Positions 58,893-64,000 of a stretch of 64,000 bases of DNA are shown piece after piece. The DNA lies in assembly GCA_036961295.1 (NCBI GenBank), contig JBALVX010000002.1:372001-436000 (forward strand), written 5' to 3'. The DNA is from JAGPUQ01 sp036961295. Lineage in GTDB: Bacteria > Pseudomonadota > Gammaproteobacteria > Pseudomonadales > Porticoccaceae. Below the pieces are notes generated by a model. It did not search any database. It was not told the DNA's origin and worked only from the letters and a program-made list of their open reading frames with translations. The translations under genes were made by a program, and so were the position numbers. How positions within the stretch are numbered: the first letter of the stretch is position 1; every line of letters starts with the position of its first letter.

Positions 58893-60509
58893 TTATTCTA
58901 AGGGGAAGTCGTACTGGGCGTAGTAGTTGGCTAAAAAGCTATCGAAATCTAATTCGTTCTCCGCTTCTATCGCACGTTGTTTGTTGTGGGATTCAGCCGC
59001 GAGTTCTCGATACAGCTCCGTGGTTGCCGGGTCGAGTGCTGAATCGAGAAAATATTCTCGATGTTGCACCGCGTGATCCATCGCAGTACGGAAGTAGGTT
59101 TTTCCGCTTTCCTGCATTTCTGCCAGCACCCGCGCGGCGGGCGTTAACGCCGGGTTAGTAATAGTTGGTGTGAGCGACTGGAGCGCGTCGCCGTAATGTT
59201 TGTCGCCGTAGGCGCGATCGAGGGTGGCGGCCACCGGGGTCATCGCAGTGAATAATTGCGCGGCCCACTCGGGCAGGGTTTTATTTTGGCCTTTGATATT
59301 AAGCTCGAGCTGCGAGTCGCGTCCCCGGTACACCACGTTGTGCTGGTTTTCCTGCATATGCCGATTTTCTTCTGCGTCGGTAGGCGGACTATCCTCGAGC
59401 AAGCAAAATAATAAAAACGTATCGAGAAAATGAATTTGGCGGGCGTCAATACCAACCGGATCGAAGGGATTGAGGTCAATACAGCGCACTTCGATGTATT
59501 CGATGCCCCGCTCCCACAATGCGCGTAGAGCGACTTCGCCACTCTCAGTGACGCGCTTGGGTCGAATGGTACTGTAGAACTCGTTTTCAATTTGCAGCAG
59601 CGCGGTGCTAAGTTGTTGGTAGTCCCCGGCGGCATTTTTTAAACCGACTTTTTGGTAGGGCGCGTAAGGCGTGGTCAGCGCAGTGCGCAGGGTTTCAACA
59701 TAGGAATCCAGGTTGTTGTAGCACACGGTAAGCGATTTTTGCGCATTGCTCTGGTAGCCCAAATCACCCATGCGCAAAGACGTGGCATCAGGCGTGTGCA
59801 GACTGTGATCGTCGTTGCCAAACTGCTGTAACTGATGATCCCGGTCGCGCACAAAGGTGCGACACACGGCGGGCGCGGCACCAAATAAATACAGTAACAA
59901 CCAGAAATAACGCCGAAAATTACGAATTAAACCGAGGTAGCGTTCGGTTTTATAATCTTGCATGGAGCCGCGATAATCCGCATCGGCCTTTAGTAGTGCC
60001 CAGGACTCATCGGGGAGCGACCAGTTATAGTGAATTCCGGCAATGGTTTGCATTAGCCGACCGTAGCGGTGACCTAGGCCTTGCCGATAAATAGTTTTCA
60101 TGCGGCCAATGTTAGAACTACCGTATTGACCCACCGGAATATCTTTATCCTGAGCCAGCATGCAGGGCATGCTGTTCACCCACAGCAGTTCGTCGCCAAT
60201 ATTACGGTAGGTAAAGCGATGAACTTCGTCCAGTGTGGCAATAGAATCTGCAATGGAACGGCTTGGCGGGGTAATAAATTCCAGCAGCGCTTCTGAAAAG
60301 TCGGTGGTAATGTGGGGGTGAGTCAGAGCTGAGCCCAGCGCGGAGGGATGTGTGCGTGCAGATAATTGGCCATCGGCAGTAACGCGTAGACTTTCCTTTT
60401 CGATACCACGGAGAATTCGCCGCAAACTGGCTTGCTCGCCAGATTGCTCCGAGTCGCGGTCAAGCACAGCCAATTGCTGCGTGAGCACGCTAAGTTTGGA
60501 TTCAAACAA
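58893..60509 (-). CDS. gshA: Glutamate--cysteine ligase
   Basis: First enzyme of glutathione synthesis, joining glutamate and cysteine by the gamma-carboxyl. The 538 residues follow the proteobacterial type I family: LRRILRGIEKESLRVTADG, LLEFITPP, VNSMPCMLAQD, GRLMQTIAGIHYNWSLPD, LGYQSNAQKSLTVCYNNLDSYV and IEYIEVRCIDLNPFDPVGID are all typical. gshB lies far away at 7419-8384. A small hypothetical gene precedes it with a 14-base gap. Confidence 0.96.
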   Translation of the reverse strand: MFESKLSVLTQQLAVLDRDSEQSGEQASLRRILRGIEKESLRVTADGQLSARTHPSALGSALTHPHITTDFSEALLEFITPPSRSIADSIATLDEVHRFTYRNIGDELLWVNSMPCMLAQDKDIPVGQYGSSNIGRMKTIYRQGLGHRYGRLMQTIAGIHYNWSLPDESWALLKADADYRGSMQDYKTERYLGLIRNFRRYFWLLLYLFGAAPAVCRTFVRDRDHQLQQFGNDDHSLHTPDATSLRMGDLGYQSNAQKSLTVCYNNLDSYVETLRTALTTPYAPYQKVGLKNAAGDYQQLSTALLQIENEFYSTIRPKRVTESGEVALRALWERGIEYIEVRCIDLNPFDPVGIDARQIHFLDTFLLFCLLEDSPPTDAEENRHMQENQHNVVYRGRDSQLELNIKGQNKTLPEWAAQLFTAMTPVAATLDRAYGDKHYGDALQSLTPTITNPALTPAARVLAEMQESGKTYFRTAMDHAVQHREYFLDSALDPATTELYRELAAESHNKQRAIEAENELDFDSFLANYYAQYDFPLE

Positions 60510-60523
60510 GAGCTTGTCTGTAC

Positions 60524-60913
60524 TTAGGCTGCATTAGCATCGTTTATTTCTTCAGGGTCCTGCTCTTCGGCATCGGCGCTTGTTGTAGCGCCTGTTTCGG
60601 CTTCAGCTGCGGGTTTAGTGTCGGTGCTTTCGGTAATGCTTTCAGTAATGCTTGCCGTAGTAGCTGCAGTAGCACTTTCAGCATTATTTACGGCAGCGTC
60701 CACAGCCATCACGGGACGACCCTTGGCATTACTGGGGCAGGCTACAACCTGGGCACGTAAGAGTACATCCTGGGCATTGACCTCCAACAGCTGATTAAGC
60801 GCGATATCCTTGTGTGGAGAATAAAACACTGCAACGGTCGATTTGGCATCGTTCCATTGCGCTTCCCGGTTGAGGTAGCGGCCATCGGTATCTTGAATAA
60901 CAAAAACGGTCAT
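60524..60913 (-). CDS. Small acidic hypothetical protein upstream of gshA
   Basis: A 129-residue protein. The first 75 residues (MTVFVIQDTDGRYLNREAQW, VFYSPHKDIALNQLLEVNAQDVLLRAQVV) look like a compact conserved domain, and the rest is a low-complexity Ala/Glu/Thr tail with a 12-base near-repeat (60626-60649, encoding ITES-ITES). I do not recognise a named function. Its start at 60913 and 14-base spacing to gshA suggest co-expression. Confidence 0.65.
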   Translation of the reverse strand: MTVFVIQDTDGRYLNREAQWNDAKSTVAVFYSPHKDIALNQLLEVNAQDVLLRAQVVACPSNAKGRPVMAVDAAVNNAESATAATTASITESITESTDTKPAAEAETGATTSADAEEQDPEEINDANAA

Positions 60914-61169
60914 AAGTACATTCTGTAGGGTTTGGGTAAGTGTAACGGATCACAGTGGCGTAGCAAATATCCCCGGGGTTTTATACCGCCTCACTTTTTA
61001 CAAAGCCTCTTTGCATTTTTGCAGTATTTATTGTGGTTGGTTCAGCGGCGGGTCTTAGGGACTCGCCAGAACAGGAGTGCAGAAGACTTCAGTTTGCTAA
61101 GTTATACCGCAGTCATTACGATAATGGCCACGACATCAGGTTTTATCCGTACACACGCAGGAGGCCAAA

Positions 61170-61613
61170 ATGGGCGAATTGCTAGGCATCACTTACCGGG
61201 AAGGCTCGAGAAAACCGATGCTGGAAATCGACGCCTGTACGGTGTCGGAGCAGACGGGCGTCAACGGCGACTATCGCGGCAAGCCCAATAAACGCCAGGT
61301 TACGGTGCTCTGCGAGGAAAAATGGCGTGCGGCCTGTGCCGACCTGGGCGAGGAGCTACATTGGACCACCCGCCGGGCCAACTTACTGGTGCGCGGTGTT
61401 GCCATTGGCCCGGAATGCATCGGCAAGATACTAAAGGTCGGCGGCATGACCTTAAAAATCATAATGGAAACCGACCCCTGCTTTCGTATGGATGAGTTGC
61501 GGCCCGGTTTAAAGGCGGCGCTCACCCCGGACTGGCGTGGCGGTGCCTGTTGCACCGTACTCAGTACGGGCGATATTGCGGTGGGCGATGGGGTTGCCTT
61601 TCTAGAGGAGTAA
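61170..61613 (+). CDS. MOSC-domain protein
   Basis: A 147-residue protein made of a single MOSC domain, the beta-rich fold shared with molybdenum-cofactor sulfurases and thought to bind sulfur-carrying metal cofactors. Characteristic parts are GVNGDYRGKPNKRQVTVL, ARRANLLVRG-like WTTRRANLLVRGV, LKVGGMTLKI and DPCFRMDELRPGLKAAL. The conserved Cys is either that in GPECIGK or that in DPCFRM. An AGGAGG ribosome site precedes the ATG. The substrate is unknown. The 3' end carries a 13-base tandem array. Confidence 0.88.
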   Translation: MGELLGITYREGSRKPMLEIDACTVSEQTGVNGDYRGKPNKRQVTVLCEEKWRAACADLGEELHWTTRRANLLVRGVAIGPECIGKILKVGGMTLKIIMETDPCFRMDELRPGLKAALTPDWRGGACCTVLSTGDIAVGDGVAFLEE

Positions 61614-61653
61614 GCTAGAGGAGTAAGCTGAAGGATCAAGCTGGAAGATTAAA
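61602..61653. repeat. 13-base array (x4) joining the MOSC and ubiD stop codons
   Basis: CTAGAGGAGTAAG occurs twice exactly (61602 and 61615) and is followed by CTGAAGGATCAAG (61628) and CTGGAAGATTAAA (61641), two degenerate units with the same period. The plus-strand MOSC stop (61611-61613) is in unit one, and the minus-strand ubiD stop (61649-61651) is in unit four, so the array fills the whole convergent gap. Confidence 0.9.
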
Positions 61654-63115
61654 AGATCCCCAGCTCGTCCCAAATATCGTCAATCCGGGTTTTTACTGCG
61701 TCGTCCATGGCAATGGGTTCGCCCCATTCGCGACTGGTTTCTCCGGGCCATTTGTTAGTCGCATCAAAACCCATTTTAGAACCCAGACCCGAAACCGGTG
61801 AGGCGAAGTCCAGATAATCGATCGGCGTATTTTCCACCATCACCGTATCTCGCACCGGGTCCATACGCGTGGTCATCGCCCAAATCACATCCTGCCAATC
61901 TCGCGCGTTAACGTCGTCGTCGGTGACCACCACAAACTTGGTGTACATAAACTGGCGCAAAAAAGACCACACACCCATCATTACGCGCTTGGCGTGGCCG
62001 GGATATTGTTTTTTTATGGTGACCACCGCAAAGCGATAGGAACAACCTTCCGGCGGTAAATAAAAGTCGGTGATTTCCGGGAATTGCTTTTGTAGCAGCG
62101 GTACAAATACCTCGTTGAGTGCGACGCCAAGAATAGCGGGTTCATCCGGTGGCCGTCCTGTGTAAGTGCTGTGGTAAATAGGATTTTCACGGTGGGTAAT
62201 GCGCTCGATGGTGAATACCGGGAAGCGTTCGACCTCGTTGTAGTAGCCAGTATGATCGCCAAAAGGGCCTTCGTCGGCTTCATCGCCCGGCAATAAATGG
62301 CCCTCCAGAATGATCTCCGCATTGGCGGGTACCTGTAGTTCGTTGCCGATACTTTTTGCCACTTCCGTTTTTTCGCCACGCAGTAAACCGGCAAAGGCAT
62401 ATTCCGATAGCGTGTCGGGAATCGGCGTGACCGCGCCTAAAATGGTGGCGGGATCAGCACCCAACGCAATCGAGATGGGAAAGGCTTCGCCGGGATGGGC
62501 TTGTTGCCACTCCTGAAAATCCAGTGCGCCGCCGCGCTGGGCCAGCCAGCGCATAATGACGCGGTTTTTGCCGATCACCTGCAATCGATAAATACCTAAA
62601 TTTTGTCGCTCTTTCCCCGGGCCTCGGGTAATCACCAATGGCCAGGTGATTAGCGGCCCCGCATCGCCGGGCCAGCAGGTTTGTATGGGCAGTTTGCTTA
62701 AATCAACAGCGTCGCCTTCGAGTATTACTTCCTGGCAGGCGGGTTTAGTAATTTCGCGCACCGGCATATTTAACACCGGTTTAAAGTTGTCGCGCTTCTG
62801 CCATAAGTCCTTCAAACTTTTCGGCGGCTCGGGCTCTTTTAGGAAGGCCAGAAGTTCGCCAACTTCCCGTAACTCGCTGACTTGCTCCCGGCCCATGCCC
62901 AGCGCGACCCGCTCGGGGGTACCAAACAAATTACCCAGCACCGGCATATCGTAACCACTAACGTTATCAAACAATAAAGCAGGGCCGCCCGCTTTGAGGG
63001 TGCGATCGCAAATTTCCGTAATTTCCAGATGAGGGCTGACGGGGGTGGTAATGCGTTTTAGTTCGCCACGGGCTTCCAGGAACTGGATAAAGTCGCGTAA
63101 ATCCCGGTAACTCAT
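61649..63115 (-). CDS. ubiD: 4-hydroxy-3-polyprenylbenzoate decarboxylase
   Basis: Prenylated-FMN-dependent decarboxylase of ubiquinone synthesis. The 488-residue length fits the family. Conserved regions are YRDLRDFIQFLEARGELKRI at the N-terminus, RLQVIGKNRVIMRWLAQRGGA around the cofactor, LPGDEADEGPFGDHTGYYN with catalytic Glu/Asp residues, and KFVVVTDDDVNARDWQDVIWAM. The cofactor is made by UbiX, not seen here. ubiH and ubiI are elsewhere in the window. Confidence 0.97.
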   Translation of the reverse strand: MSYRDLRDFIQFLEARGELKRITTPVSPHLEITEICDRTLKAGGPALLFDNVSGYDMPVLGNLFGTPERVALGMGREQVSELREVGELLAFLKEPEPPKSLKDLWQKRDNFKPVLNMPVREITKPACQEVILEGDAVDLSKLPIQTCWPGDAGPLITWPLVITRGPGKERQNLGIYRLQVIGKNRVIMRWLAQRGGALDFQEWQQAHPGEAFPISIALGADPATILGAVTPIPDTLSEYAFAGLLRGEKTEVAKSIGNELQVPANAEIILEGHLLPGDEADEGPFGDHTGYYNEVERFPVFTIERITHRENPIYHSTYTGRPPDEPAILGVALNEVFVPLLQKQFPEITDFYLPPEGCSYRFAVVTIKKQYPGHAKRVMMGVWSFLRQFMYTKFVVVTDDDVNARDWQDVIWAMTTRMDPVRDTVMVENTPIDYLDFASPVSGLGSKMGFDATNKWPGETSREWGEPIAMDDAVKTRIDDIWDELGIF

Positions 63116-63271
63116 AATCTAATCTGCTTAGGTAAGATGTGCTGAGTGTTACGACATTAGTGCACTAATGCAAGGGCAGCGTGCATGTATGAAAGCATTA
63201 CGGGCATTGTTTTCGTGATTGACGCCCGGTATGGTAAAGCCCAATTATTGAACCCCACAGAGAGTAAGGCC

Positions 63272-64000
63272 ATGAGTAATCTATCGGTAGAAAAAAGCGC
63301 TTTAGGTTCCAGTGAGTTACAGGTCAGCCGGCTGGGTCTTGGCTGCATGGGAATGTCGGAATTTTACGGCCCATCGGACGAGGCCGAATCCATCAAAACC
63401 TTGCACGAAGCTATTGAGCTAGGCGTGAATTTTTTTGATACCGCCGACATGTACGGCAGCGGCCTTAACGAAAAATTATTGGGCCGGGCATTTGCGGGCA
63501 AGTGGAATCAAGTGGTGCTGGCCACTAAGTTCGGCATATTGCGCGATAGCGAAGGCGGTATTTCCGGACTCAATGGCAGACCCGAATATATTAAACAGGC
63601 TTGCGAGGGCAGCTTAAAGCGTTTGGGTACCGAGACCATCGATCTGTATTACGCCCACCGCATCGATCCCGAAGTGCCAATAGAAGACACCGTCGGCGCG
63701 ATGGCCGATTTAGTCACGGAAGGCAAAGTGCGATATTTAGGTTTGAGTGAAGCCACACCCGATGAGTTACGCCGAGCGCAAGGCATTCACGACATCAGCG
63801 CATTGCAAACCGAATACTCCCTGTGGAGCCGAGATGTCGAGGGCGACATCCTCGATACCTGCCGGGAGTTGAATGTTGCCTTCGTCGCCTATAGCCCGCT
63901 GGGCCGGGGCTTTCTGACCGGTGCTATCCCATCGCGGGATTCCTTAGATGCTCAAGACTATCGGCTCGCGACACCGCGCTTTCAGGAGGATGCGCTGGCG
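63272..64000 (+). CDS. Aldo/keto reductase, 3' end cut by window edge
   Basis: NADPH-dependent oxidoreductase of the TIM-barrel aldo/keto reductase superfamily; 243 codons are visible from ATG 63272 and the frame is open at the right edge. The N-terminal strand LQVSRLGLGCMGMSEFYG, the catalytic Asp/Tyr motif NFFDTADMYGSGLNEKLLGRA, the catalytic Lys in VVLATKFG, the His in DLYYAHRID and LQTEYSLWSRDVE place it near the AKR13/YajO-like group. The true substrate is unknown. Confidence 0.93.
   Translation, partial: MSNLSVEKSALGSSELQVSRLGLGCMGMSEFYGPSDEAESIKTLHEAIELGVNFFDTADMYGSGLNEKLLGRAFAGKWNQVVLATKFGILRDSEGGISGLNGRPEYIKQACEGSLKRLGTETIDLYYAHRIDPEVPIEDTVGAMADLVTEGKVRYLGLSEATPDELRRAQGIHDISALQTEYSLWSRDVEGDILDTCRELNVAFVAYSPLGRGFLTGAIPSRDSLDAQDYRLATPRFQEDALA

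Overview
The window reads as a chromosomal segment of a gammaproteobacterium, probably a marine or freshwater relative of the Pseudomonas/Cellvibrio group. Gene neighbourhoods match the Pseudomonas layout closely: metX-yggT-proC-yggS beside pilT-pilU, gshB-tonB-algH-ruvX beside pilGHIJK-chpABC, and zapA-6S RNA-fau beside ygfB-pepP-ubiH-ubiI. No rRNA, tRNA, CRISPR array, transposase or integrase was seen. The assignment is inferred from synteny and family resemblance; no search was run.

Layout. 1-2969: methionine, proline and PLP-homeostasis genes on the minus strand (metX is cut by the window edge). 3032-5294: the twitching ATPases pilT and pilU. 5343-8384: minus-strand ruvX, algH, a TonB-family gene and gshB. 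8732-21683: the complete Pil-Chp chemosensory operon, including a 2213-residue ChpA. 21920-28098: an acyl-CoA ligase, an acyl-CoA dehydrogenase, a class III aminotransferase and a glutathione-dependent formaldehyde dehydrogenase. 28154-35259: mostly minus-strand housekeeping genes (ybiT, yaeQ, a ferredoxin and its reductase, purU, a nitroreductase, rpiA) plus one plus-strand secreted glutaredoxin-like protein. 35445-40655: ilvA followed by an AT-rich accessory block of two small lipoproteins, a second copy of the ilvA 3' end, and a DUF4105/DUF3015 pair. 40812-43970: pyk, fau, 6S RNA, zapA and a ZapB-like gene. 44159-48903: ygfB, pepP, ubiH, ubiI. 49232-51031: an SLC13-type permease. 51258-53874: gcvT, gcvH and an NRDE/TANGO2 gene. 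53875-57673: a second accessory block between NRDE and dsbB. 57674-64000: dsbB, acpH, gshA, a small hypothetical gene, a MOSC protein, ubiD and a truncated aldo/keto reductase.

The two accessory blocks share a pattern. Each lies downstream of an intact housekeeping gene, and each contains an extra diverged copy of a flanking gene's 3' end: ilvA in the first, NRDE and dsbB in the second. In each copy the reading frame and stop codon are kept. This suggests that foreign alleles were stacked by recombination through conserved gene tails.

The second block carries the best candidate for a little-described system: a TetR regulator, a DsrE-like protein, a TusA-like CPxP sulfur carrier and a small membrane protein. 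Two near-identical 22-base operators, one in front of tetR and one in front of dsrE, tie the cluster together. The first operator sits inside a good sigma-70 promoter whose predicted start coincides with the tetR ATG.

A second pattern is unexplained by the genes: short tandem arrays of 11-19 bases recur at gene starts and stops throughout the window. Several of them duplicate a start or stop codon.
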